A stretch of 42,181 nucleotides of DNA from Apostichopus parvimensis (Eukaryota; Echinodermata; Holothuroidea; Aspidochirotida; Stichopodidae), in NCBI GenBank assembly GCA_000934455.1, contig KN882341.1, positions 63,268-105,448 of the forward strand, read 5' to 3'. The notes beneath the pieces were generated by a model. It was given only the letters and a program-made list of their open reading frames with translations. It was not told where the DNA came from and did no database searches. The position numbers and the translations under genes are program-made. Of the stretch, positions 35,401 through 41,399 are shown piece by piece. The number at the start of each line of letters is the position of its first letter. The first letter of the stretch is position 1.

Positions 35401-37049
35401 TGATATTAAAAGAACCAATTTCATCAAGTCGAAATACAGATATCATAATATTGGAGGATGCAGGAAATTGTGAGAAAAAAAGTCGAAATGTTCTTATAGA
35501 AGCGTAATAGAAAAACAAACCTTCAAAATGAAAATCATTCGAACGTGTGAAACTGCAATGAAATGATTAAAGGAAAAGTTTTTTAAAATGAATGTGCGGT
35601 ATCTTATGCGGCTGAATTTGCGGCAAGCTTCATATCAGTTTACGAACTTACATGGCTAGCACGTTTTCTTTTTCCCTCTTAATTGATATAAGCGGTCTCT
35701 CTCATTCGGCTTTCTGTTCATAACACTGCTATGCAGTGAATATCTATCCCTATCTTACTGATCTCCTTGATGACGATTTGGTTGACAAGATGCAGTTTGA
35801 GTTGCCAAACCTGTATTTGTTGTATATTAAAATAATTAAAGTAATAGAAAACGCAGATTTACAAGAACGGTTAACCGTGCATGCCTATATTTAACGAGTA
35901 ACTGATACTGGCAGAATGGAATTCCCCTTTTTAAACTTTTTTTTCCCAAGGAGTAAAACGTCGGTTTTCTGTCCCCTTGCGTATAAATAGAGCTATTAAC
36001 AATATATTATACACAACGGGTAAACGAAACCAGTTAGAAACTGCTTAGGACCCAATTGATTGTGGAGTTAAAAATCACACCAAAAGTCAATTTCCTTCTC
36101 ATAATCGCACCAACCCCGCCCCAACTCTCGCCCCACCCCCTCCCCTAAAAAAAAAAAAAGAACAACTCAATAACATTGTATTTTGGAACATTTTGCTTGA
36201 TCAAGATAATTGAACTCTAATACATCCATTTTCCTCTATTAAACAATTTGAATGTCTAGTCGCCTATTTGGTTTGAGTTTGTCATAACCATAGCAAGCAA
36301 CGTAGGATACATTGATCTCACTATATTTACTGAAACACAAGTATCCATTCATTATTAATTATCTTATTGATTTACAAATATTTACATCGGTACAACACCG
36401 TCTATTCAAAATACCGTAGCTCAAATACTACGATAAACGTAACCGGATGGTGACCGGACTAAACGTGTGTGGTTTGACTGAATATTTGGAAGGATACTCT
36501 CTATGAATGTGTTTTACAGATGCGTATTTTAGAATGTTGGAATATTATTTTAGAATTGCCTTATGTTTGAACTGTACAGTATTTTTGTATCACCATAGCT
36601 TTAATGTATTTTCTATCTTTTTATAGGTTTTATGGGATGTATCTTTTAGACGATATTTTTGAACTATTTGCTTTTGATTGTTCCCTGTATTTTAAATGTT
36701 TCATGTATATTAATTGTTTCAATTCTTGTAAGGCCCTTCGAGCAGCGTTGCTGATGAACGCGCTATATAAGTACTATTTTATTATCATTATTATTTGTTA
36801 TTATGATACGTGTTGATACGATACTCGTTGTAATACTCACTTTAGCTCCTCCAACATATGTGACTGTTGTACAAACATCAATATGTCAACAAACTCTGTC
36901 TCTGTCATTTCTCTTCCTTCATTGTATGTATTTATTACTACCTTCTTAACTGATACAGGACACGACAGACGTAGCCCTGAATGTAGGATGACGTCACCAG
37001 CATCAATCTTACTGAAGGAATCTCTCAGATACAGACAGGAGATGGGAAT
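23445..37049 (-). CDS. LRR-like host gene fragment, three internal exons (NLR/LRR-receptor-like)
   Basis: Three minus-strand exons are supported by splice sites and matching phase. Exon A 37049-36841 runs from AATTTTCTTTCAG to GTGAGT, 209 bp, open. Exon B 27004-26928 runs from TCTTTATTTTGTAG to GTAAAG, 77 bp. Exon C 23503-23445 runs from CCTCTCAATTATAG to GTGAGT, 59 bp. Exon A ends with two bases (AA) completed by the first G of B (Lys). B ends with one base (G) completed by TT of C (Val). The join is open for 115 residues. It contains SCLYLRDSFSKIDAGDVILH, VKKVVINTYNEGREMTETEF, HMLEELKFKWCLLP, PSILKSRNVKVPCW and YELNLQTGRW. The LxxLxLxxCxLP pattern suggests leucine-rich repeats as in NLR-type immune receptors, but that assignment is inference. 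The first and last exons were not identified. Introns of about 9.8 and 3.4 kb contain the RTE LINE and other repeats; exon C's downstream intron contains the CR1/L2-like fragment. Confidence 0.55.
24393..24455 (+). repeat. SINE/LINE-type 3' tail with ATT repeats
   Basis: TTGAGCGCTTTGAGG...AAAGCGCTCTATAAATATTT followed by (TTA)n. This GCGCT...TATAAATA-ATT tail is shared in form with the minus-strand LINE end at 22863-22940 and the plus-strand tail at 36723-36803. It marks the 3' end of a non-LTR element or SINE whose body (about 24000-24390) I cannot identify. Confidence 0.6.
24456..26927. other. Intronic DNA of the LRR-like gene, unassigned
   Basis: No gene recognised. It contains the second copy (25084-25110) of the word found in the transposase intron at 1764-1790, so it holds part of a dispersed repeat. 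A tRNA B-box-like GGGTTCAAATCCC occurs on the minus strand near 25340 without a matching A box. The 67-codon plus frame at 25652-25855 has an ATG but no recognisable domain. Confidence 0.35.
25084..25110 (+). repeat. Copy of a dispersed repeat shared with transposase intron 1
   Basis: ATCACACCTGTTTGCTTCAA... matches 1764-1790 at 25 of 27 positions, with weaker similarity for about 20 bp upstream. This is beyond chance for a 42-kb window. It indicates a shared repeat family, not a gene. Confidence 0.6.
27831..28067 (+). CDS. Hypothetical acidic/basic 78-residue open frame
   Basis: The frame starts at ATG 27831 and contains an acidic block (FLREEEEEIVFEGEEIIGIF) followed by PYQLSPLHKNCK and a basic Arg/Ser end (RRCRSKSPSRTIRLS). 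The composition is more protein-like and GC-richer than the surrounding DNA. An acceptor-like TTTTCATGTCTTAG precedes GAAATGGG at about 27853, so it may be an exon rather than a whole gene. I do not recognise the family. No promoter or partner exon was found, and it lies on the opposite strand inside the large first intron of the LRR-like gene. It could be chance. Confidence 0.2.
   Translation: MVGFHVLGNGPSPLRTFVSFDETYFLREEEEEIVFEGEEIIGIFPYQLSPLHKNCKTTSMADTRRCRSKSPSRTIRLS
28070..30810. other. Unassigned DNA upstream of the RTE LINE
   Basis: No domain recognised. A short tandem duplication lies at about 29067-29110 (GCAAACTACCGTATGCCACA then GCAAACCACCGTATGCCATT, 22-bp period). Frames at 28702-28908 (minus) and 28909-29172 (plus) have no motifs. 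Poly-T runs occur near 30593 and 30774. Confidence 0.4.
31056..31795 (+). pseudogene. RTE LINE apurinic endonuclease domain, broken
   Basis: Motifs in order: KIGNWNVRTLYQSG, QILGISESHWTG (catalytic Glu in SESHW), GVAIMLSKEA, SLVHVYAPTE, VVTGDMNAKVG (catalytic Asp and Asn) and GSDHYLM (catalytic Asp-His). This is the complete exonuclease-endonuclease-phosphatase fold used to nick target DNA. Lesions: a TAA at 31300-31302, a frameshift in the A-run near 31405, and a TGA at 31578-31580 after NGERL. The catalytic residues themselves are still readable. The sequence upstream to 30958 is open in the same frame but begins with GTG, so the original start is uncertain. Confidence 0.88.
31796..34003 (+). 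pseudogene. RTE LINE linker, reverse transcriptase and C-terminus, broken
   Basis: A charged linker (to about 32515) is followed by the RT domain: NGQAPGVDMITAELL, NWKRGLIIELPKKGN, NWRGITLLSVASKILSK, EQAGFRKGRGTTEQI, LNFIDFQKAFDSIH (motif A Asp), KQGCSISGFLF (motif B) and FADDIALMSS (motif C Asp pair, 33223-33234). The thumb and C-terminus follow, with YLGATMTKDG, RIGNARGALIRL, LYGCETW and RRWKFIGHILRQ. Frameshifts lie near 32520, 33185 and 33895; TGA at 33871-33873 replaces a Trp codon. The domain order matches autonomous RTE elements, so all lesions look post-insertional. Confidence 0.88.
34016..36110. other. Unassigned DNA between the LINE and exon A of the LRR-like gene
   Basis: No domain found. 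The 111-codon plus frame 35172-35507 begins with TTG and is rich in Ile/Phe; it shows no motif and probably arises by chance. A slightly GC-richer patch at about 34690-34930 has no recognisable content. Confidence 0.4.
36114..36145 (-). other. G-quadruplex motif on the minus strand, next to poly-A
   Basis: Read on the minus strand: GGGG-A-GGGGG-T-GGGG, then CGAGAGTT, then GGGG-C-GGGG. Five G runs of four or more make a strong canonical G4 motif. On the plus strand it is followed at once by a 13-A run (36147-36159). It lies in the intron between exons A and B of the minus-strand LRR-like gene, so it would appear as a G4 in that transcript. Confidence 0.6.
36600..36803 (+). repeat. LINE/SINE 3' end with ATT tail
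   Basis: A T-rich 3'-UTR-like stretch leads into GTAAGGCCCTTCGAGCAGCG, TGATGAACGCGCTATATAAG and TACTATTTTATTATCATTATTATT. This is the same type of GCGCTATATAA-ATT tail as at 24393 and 22863. The 70-codon open frame across it is non-coding UTR. The tail ends about 40 bp from the donor of exon A of the minus-strand gene. Confidence 0.65.
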
Positions 37050-37740
37050 CTGAAAGAAAATTAACGGAATTGTTATAGTAATGATTCCAGGATATTCGAT
37101 TAAGTTTTATACACTGATCGATAACCACTCCAAAAGTCGTAAATTTCTATATCAGTACTGTAATGTATCTTTCTCGAAATTTAATTTGTCTAAATGTCGT
37201 CAGGAGTACTAATCGTAGTTTGAAGAAGTTCCTAAAATAGGCCTTAAGCATTGTACATATTTACAAGGATTTTGGAGGGCATGGGGGTGGGGTGGGGGTA
37301 GGTGAACAATGATGACAAGGTGGGCCTATATTGCCTATTACCCACAAAAGTGGACAAAAGAAATATATTCTTGTGTATGGAAGGTTGCGCCATATTGTCA
37401 TTTTGTGATATGAATAATAGCGACAACGTTGTTGCTTTTCTTTTTTGAACTTTGGCACCTCACCTTTAATTATGTGACATCAGTAGTCACACATTCTCAC
37501 TTTATGACGCTATACGCTATACACTTAATCACATATTTTGACGTTATTTCACGGAAGGGATTTTTTGTTCAGCTCTATTTATCATCATAATCTGCTTCTT
37601 AACTATTACAGTTACTCTGATTTGATATCCACTGATTGTTGTCTTGGAACTGGTGCTTATTTCAATAAAGGAATAGTGTTGGATCAATGAGACACCCTTT
37701 CCCATCCTTCCTCAAATATATTCTCATTGTAAAATATACA
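37050..37740. other. Non-coding DNA between exon A and the Penelope composite
   Basis: No exon preceding exon A was identified. A GTGAGG donor-like site on the minus strand near 37466 lacks a convincing acceptor. The stretch contains a G-rich motif at 37277-37298, listed separately. Confidence 0.4.
37277..37298 (+). other. G-quadruplex motif
   Basis: GGG-CAT-GGGGG-T-GGGG-T-GGGGG is a short-loop canonical G4 on the plus strand, followed by TAGG. It lies about 230 bp beyond the acceptor of exon A on the template side of the minus-strand gene. Confidence 0.6.
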
Positions 37741-37745
37741 TATAA

Positions 37746-37894
37746 GATGTGCAAAAGTAAGGTGACCAGACGTTTCGATCCTAGCAGGATCTTCTTCAGA
37801 GGCTAAATGACAAGTAGCAGTAACAGAAGGGACAAAAACATACACAGAATACAGACAGGTTAATGACCACAGTGAACACAATGAGATACATTTA
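37746..37894 (-). repeat. Left copy of the Penelope terminal repeat
   Basis: Reverse complement of the right copy at 39631-39778 with a handful of differences. It carries the CTGAAGAA-GATCC-TGCTA-GGATC-GAAACGTC stem-loop (stem GATCC/GGATC, loop TGCTA) at about 37769-37799. The open frame on the minus strand continues through it but this is 3'-UTR sequence. Confidence 0.85.
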
Positions 37895-38640
37895 AGGGAG
37901 TGGTTCACAAACAAGTGGTCCACAAAGTGGTCCACAAACAAGGATATCTTCTCGGTGGGGGAACAATTGCCTGAGATGATAGTACTACCAATTTTGGGCA
38001 GGAGATAGAACCTGGCTGCCTTACAGTCTGTGGGAGAAAGGAAAGAAACAGCCTTCTTAGAGATCTGCTTCCGCTGGATCATATCAGTGGTGGTCTGTTT
38101 TATCTGCTGGGAAAAAATAACTGTGAGATCAGAATCAAGAGGAGTGTAAATACAACTGTTGGAGAGATGACGCATGGCTTCCTTGATGTAATCCTGTCGA
38201 TCCTGGATGACAACTGCAGAACCTTTGTCGGCTGGCTTAATGATAATGTCACTGCCAGACATCAGTGAGGAGAGTGCTGTACGCTCATCTCTTGGAAGGT
38301 TGTCGTGTGTTCTGCGGAGAGGAGAGTTTGACTGGTTAGTCTCAGAGCTGTCATCTTGTGTGTAGGCTTCTAAAAACAGGGACTCTGTTCTTAAGAGGCA
38401 TCCAAAAACTTTTCTTGCAGAAAGGTTCCCGTTCAGTTGGAGGATAATCTAGGAAGAAATAACGAAGGCGAATTCTGCGAAAGAAATGAGTAAGATATTG
38501 GCTCAGTTCCGCTTGGTCAAATGATCGAGGAGTAGGACAGAAGTTGAGTCCCTTGGAGAGAAGCCTAAGGTCTGCATTGGTAAGAGTAGAAGAATATAAT
38601 TGCAGTTGAGAATGGTGGTTTAGACTCAAGTGGAGTCTGG
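37895..38640 (-). pseudogene. Penelope-like N-terminal/RT fragment
   Basis: On the minus strand: SLNHHSQLQLYSSTLTNADL, LRLLSKGLNFCPTPRSFDQ, FFRRIRLRYFFLDYPPTERE, then after a frame change DIIIKPADKGSAVVIQDRQD, SKKAVSFLSPTDCKAARFYLLPK and SPTEKISLFVDHF. These are the conserved N-terminal block and the first RT motifs of Penelope-like polyproteins. The segment FYLLPKI to SPTEKI is shortened by a small deletion. After VDHF the RT core, linker and GIY-YIG domain are missing and the sequence jumps to the 3' terminal repeat. The frame break lies between 38351 and 38262. Confidence 0.85.
37900..37942. repeat. Short triplicate at the Penelope deletion junction
   Basis: AGTGGTTCACAAACA, AGTGGTCCACAA and AGTGGTCCACAAACA lie head to tail exactly where the minus-strand copy jumps from the RT domain (VDHF) to the 3' terminal region. 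The repeat is probably the junction microhomology or a repair slippage product. Confidence 0.65.
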
Positions 38641-38644
38641 GCCT

Positions 38645-39393
38645 TCATAGTGCCAGAAGGATGCGTGAAGCCATTCAGAGAGTCCGCTCCCTTTCCAGAT
38701 TATCTACTTTGGCAGGGAAGAACAAAAAAGGACGAGATTGCGACAACAAGCTGCCCCTGGTTGTTAATTTCCACCCAAATCTTCCTCCTCTTCAGAAAAT
38801 CACTTCTAACAACCACGACATTCGCCTCACTTCAGATAGACTCCAACGAGCCGTTCCTAAAAAAAAACCATCATCGCCTACAGACGACCACGCAACCTAC
38901 GAGACCTTCTTGTGCGTGCTGCGGTTCCACCTCTAACTTCTAACCCCACACCCATTTAGCATTGTTCTTTCAAATGTGATGGTACTTCACGATGCATCGT
39001 CTGCAGCCACCACATTGTTGAATCCAATTCCATCACCAGCCGCAGCATGCAACTCACACACAAGACTAAGGGTCACATCACTTGCACAACCACCAATGTC
39101 ATATATCTGATCTCTTGTAGAGTTTGCGGCATCCAGTATGTTGGCGAAACCAAACCACCCTCAAGAAGTGATTCTATGGTCACAGATCCACAGTCAACAC
39201 CATGAAGACTGAGACCCCAGTTGAAGAACATTTTTACCTTCCCAACCATATCATTAATGACTTGTCCCTACAGGGAATTGAATCCTTAGGTAGCCGTCCT
39301 GACCTAGTACAAATCAGCAGAGAGAGGCTGTGGATGCAACGCCTTCGCACCATTCAACCTCATGGGCTCAACATTCAGGAAGGACACGACTAA
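38645..39393 (+). pseudogene. Penelope-like linker and GIY-YIG endonuclease fragment
   Basis: Plus strand: MREAIQRVRSLSRLSTLAG, KLPLVVNFHPNLPPLQKI, DRLQRAVPKK, RPRNLRDLLVRAAVPPLTSN, a Cys-rich FKCDG..RCIVC..HIVES segment, GHITCTTTNVIYLISCR, CGIQYVGETK, FYGHRSTVNTMKTETPVEEH, SLQGIESLGSRPD, ISRERLWMQRLRTIQPHGLN and a stop. VIYLISC...QYVGET is the GIY-YIG core; the Arg and Glu regions follow. At least two frame changes (about 38870 and 39165) and a disrupted segment around 38940-39060 inactivate it. In active elements this domain nicks target DNA for the Penelope RT. Confidence 0.85.
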
Positions 39394-39394
39394 C

Positions 39395-39625
39395 TTTCCC
39401 TCTGTCCCCCTCCTTCTCCCCTTGTTCCCTCTCCCCCCCCCCCATCACTCCTCTTCTCACAGACTTCTTCCACCTCCTTTTTTTCTCCACACCTTTCTGT
39501 CTTTGTCCTTGTCCAGTTTATTCCCTATCCCGTCCCTTTAATCCTCCCTTTGTCCCTCCACTGTTTATCTCCTACCTCTCCTCTTCCCCTGTTGCTTTCT
39601 TTTCTCCATCCCTTGTCTACTAATC
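39395..39625 (+). repeat. Pyrimidine-rich 3' UTR of the Penelope copy
   Basis: About 230 bases of C/T-rich sequence with an uninterrupted C run near 39431-39443. It lies between the endonuclease stop codon and the terminal repeat. Open frames here (Pro/Ser/Leu/Phe-rich) are compositional. Confidence 0.7.
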
Positions 39626-39630
39626 CCCTT

Positions 39631-39778
39631 ACATGTATCTCATTGAGTTCACTGTGCTCATTAACCTGTCTGTATTCTGTGCATGTTTTTGTCCCGTCTG
39701 TTACTGTTACTTGTCATTTAGTCTCTGAAGAAGATCCTGCTAGGATCGAAACGTCAGGCCGACTTACTTTTACACATT
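39631..39778 (+). repeat. Right copy of the Penelope terminal repeat
   Basis: ATGTATCTCATTGAGTTCAC onward, matching the left copy in inverse orientation. The stem-loop GATCC/GGATC with GAAACGTC lies at 39733-39755. It follows the pyrimidine-rich 3' UTR of the GIY-YIG half. Confidence 0.85.
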
Positions 39779-39799
39779 CTATTACACAGGCTCTCTAGT

Positions 39800-40024
39800 G
39801 GATAAGCAGTGGGATAACAGTTTTATTTTATTTTAAAATATCAGATAAGCGAAGGGATCTTTGTTCAGCACATTTTAACATTGGTTGAGTCGTATCGACT
39901 TAATTAATTAGCTGTATGTGCTCTATATTGTGTAATTCAAATCATTGTAGTGACAAGAATATCAAACTAATGTATATATACTTCAACGAATACATGGTTA
40001 GTATTGTTTACATCTGTCTACCAG
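39800..40024. other. AT-rich flank of the Penelope composite
   Basis: No gene seen. It ends in an acceptor-like site (TTTACATCTGTCTACCAG at 40007-40024) in front of the LRR-like open segment. Confidence 0.4.
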
Positions 40025-40203
40025 TCTGGTGCCCTCAAATGACATGTGACCTTTTTGAGGCAATATCAAAGAATGTAAGTTTAGAGAGTATGGAAATCAC
40101 ATACCCCACCCACAAATCTCATTATTACTTATTCTTGCTACGTGTGTTATTCTGTGTAACCGTCATTAACGATCCTTTTATGTTCGGAAAATTGGTGTTT
40201 TAA
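40025..40203 (+). CDS. LRR-like exon or fragment (plus strand)
   Basis: After the acceptor-like CATCTGTCTACCAG the frame reads WCPQMTCDLFEAISKN and VSLESMEIT, then continues to a stop at 40201-40203. The pattern LFEAISKNxSLESMEIT resembles one leucine-rich repeat from a receptor of the kind suggested for the minus-strand exons. A GTAAGT lies inside it (40075-40080, phase 0), so the exon may end there; alternatively the coding homology runs to about 40107 and then decays. A possible terminal exon at 40343-40383 (after TTTGCTGCTTCAG, encoding DPSDSAKHFLNY and a stop) could belong to the same gene, but the phases are not demonstrably compatible. It may be a fragment or pseudogene. Confidence 0.3.
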
Positions 40204-40451
40204 GCCCCTTTATAATATATCTTTATTACTATATAATAGAAAAACCTCCTGGGTACATGGAATGAGAAATGCTTTAAATGAGCATGCTCAAATAGAGCTG
40301 TAATATCGTATATTTAATGTACTTCATCCTTTGCTGCTTCAGAAGATCCCAGCGATTCGGCTAAGCACTTCCTTAATTATTAATTCATACATACGTACAT
40401 TTGTTATCATCGCGTTCACAACCCAATGTGCCACAAAAATTCAGACGTGTA

Positions 40452-40896
40452 TGACAAGCAGTGTGGGACAAACATCGCAAAACATATCAGCGTATTTATT
40501 TGAATAAATACGCGTATTAATTCGAATATATACGCGTGTACATTATAAGCCAACCATAAGGCTTAAATATATCCGCGTATTAGTTTCAATATAAACACGT
40601 AATAATTCGAATACATTTGAGGATTAATTCGAATATAAACACGTACTAATTCGAATATAGATACGTTTTAAATCATGCTGTTGTCTAGATCAAGTACGTT
40701 TGGCCTGGGTGTACGTCTATAAAGACTAACTTTGCAATCTCTCAGTTATTGCACTGGCGAGGCAACACTGTGATAACTCTTGAAACTCGCTTGTGAAAGC
40801 TATAAGACATGTCAGTTATTGTATGAGTTAATACGCGTATATATTCGTATTAATACGAATATATATTATGCGGTGTTTGTCCCATATGACTTGCCA
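40452..40896. mobile_element. MITE with TA target-site duplication
   Basis: Left end TGACAAGCAGTGTGGGACAA and right end (reverse complement) TGGCAAGTCATATGGGACAA pair over about 27 bp with few mismatches, flanked by TA on both sides (40450-40451, 40897-40898). The inner arms are filled with TACGCGTATT, TTCGAATATA and AATACGAATA palindromes, extending the inverted symmetry. At about 445 bp with no ORF it is a non-autonomous DNA element. TA duplication suggests Tc1/mariner-type mobilisation, but no family could be named. Confidence 0.7.
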
Positions 40897-40899
40897 TAG

Positions 40900-41125
40900 C
40901 ATGCGCTGTTACCATTGCAAGGAATATTTGCGGTAAGTGAAAATATTAAATGTATTACTGCATACAATTTACACCATATATGCTTGTAAAACAAGTTGAA
41001 ATTTCCTTCAATGCGATGAGCCTGCATACATTTAGGGAGTACCTGACGATGGTTAATTTACCAATCATTTTCATGGTTTGACAAAATATACTGGAGGTTC
41101 GAACTAATTTAGCCTACACTCTAAA
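40900..41125. other. Unassigned AT-rich DNA
   Basis: Nothing recognised between the MITE and the CCTGGTTA repeat block. Confidence 0.5.
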
Positions 41126-41256
41126 CACAACCTGGTGAAAATTTCCTGGTTAACATTTTGCTAACATTATCCTGGTTATTTGCTACGTGAGTTAACATCA
41201 TCCTGGTTACGATCCATCCATCCTGGCGTAAACTTGATCTTAACATAACCCTGGTG
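41126..41256 (+). repeat. Interspersed CCTGGTTAACAT-type short repeats
   Basis: AACCTGGTGAAAATTTCCTGG, TAACATTATCCTGGTTA, TAACATCATCCTGGTTA, CATCCTGGCGTAAAC and ACCCTGGTGAAAATAG occur within 130 bp. The first and last share CCTGGTGAAAAT and bracket the block. Similar CCTGGTAGAAATTCCAG and AACCCAGTT words lie at 42105-42133. This looks like the internal repeats of a small non-autonomous element, but its ends are not resolved. Confidence 0.5.
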
Positions 41257-41290
41257 AAAATAGAATATTTGCATATTGCAATCCTCGCCT

Positions 41291-41302
41291 CTGATTGGTT
41301 GG
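41291..41302 (+). promoter_or_regulatory. CCAAT-box-like element (inverted)
   Basis: CTGATTGGTTGG contains ATTGG, an inverted CCAAT box, in a locally GC-richer, CpG-containing patch (41275-41360). It could mark a promoter reading in either direction, but no exon was recognised next to it. Confidence 0.2.
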
Positions 41303-41399
41303 TAGTCGCGACTCGAGACGTTCGATCTAGCTAGCAGCTTCCTACGGCGACAATCGCAAGCATGAGAAACAGTCAAATACAACGAAGAAATGTGCAAAT

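Larger units (their letters stand above)
37746..39790. mobile_element. Penelope-like element, head-to-head inverted composite
   Basis: The left half (38640-37746) reads on the minus strand and holds the N-terminal region plus the start of the RT. The right half (38645-39790) reads on the plus strand and holds the RT-endonuclease linker, the GIY-YIG endonuclease and the 3' UTR. Both halves end outward in the same terminal sequence of about 150 bp (37746-37894 minus; 39631-39778 plus), containing TCTGAAGAAGATCC and GGATCGAAACGTC. So two 3' ends face outward and 5' sequence meets in the middle near 38640. Penelope-like elements are known to form inverted and tandem partial copies flanked by pseudo-LTRs. 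Either two truncated copies or one inverted insertion would give this. Confidence 0.82.

Noticed and set aside
35172..35507. 111-codon plus-strand ORF
   Set aside because: Begins with TTG, is Ile/Phe-rich and has no motif; likely chance in AT-rich DNA.
39723..39775. Complete hammerhead ribozyme in the Penelope terminal repeat
   Set aside because: CTGAAGA...stem...GAAA resembles the core, but there is one extra A before stem II. The helix that should follow GAAA is not conserved between the two copies (possible only as GTC/GAC in the right copy). Kept only as a conserved stem-loop.
39550..39798. Protein gene over the Penelope 3' end
   Set aside because: The open frame runs through pyrimidine-rich 3' UTR and the terminal repeat; coding ends at the stop at 39391-39393.
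40343..40383. Terminal exon of the plus-strand LRR-like gene
   Set aside because: The acceptor is good and the frame closes sensibly, but it is only 41 bp and cannot be joined to 40025-40203 with a verified donor and phase; mentioned only as a possibility.
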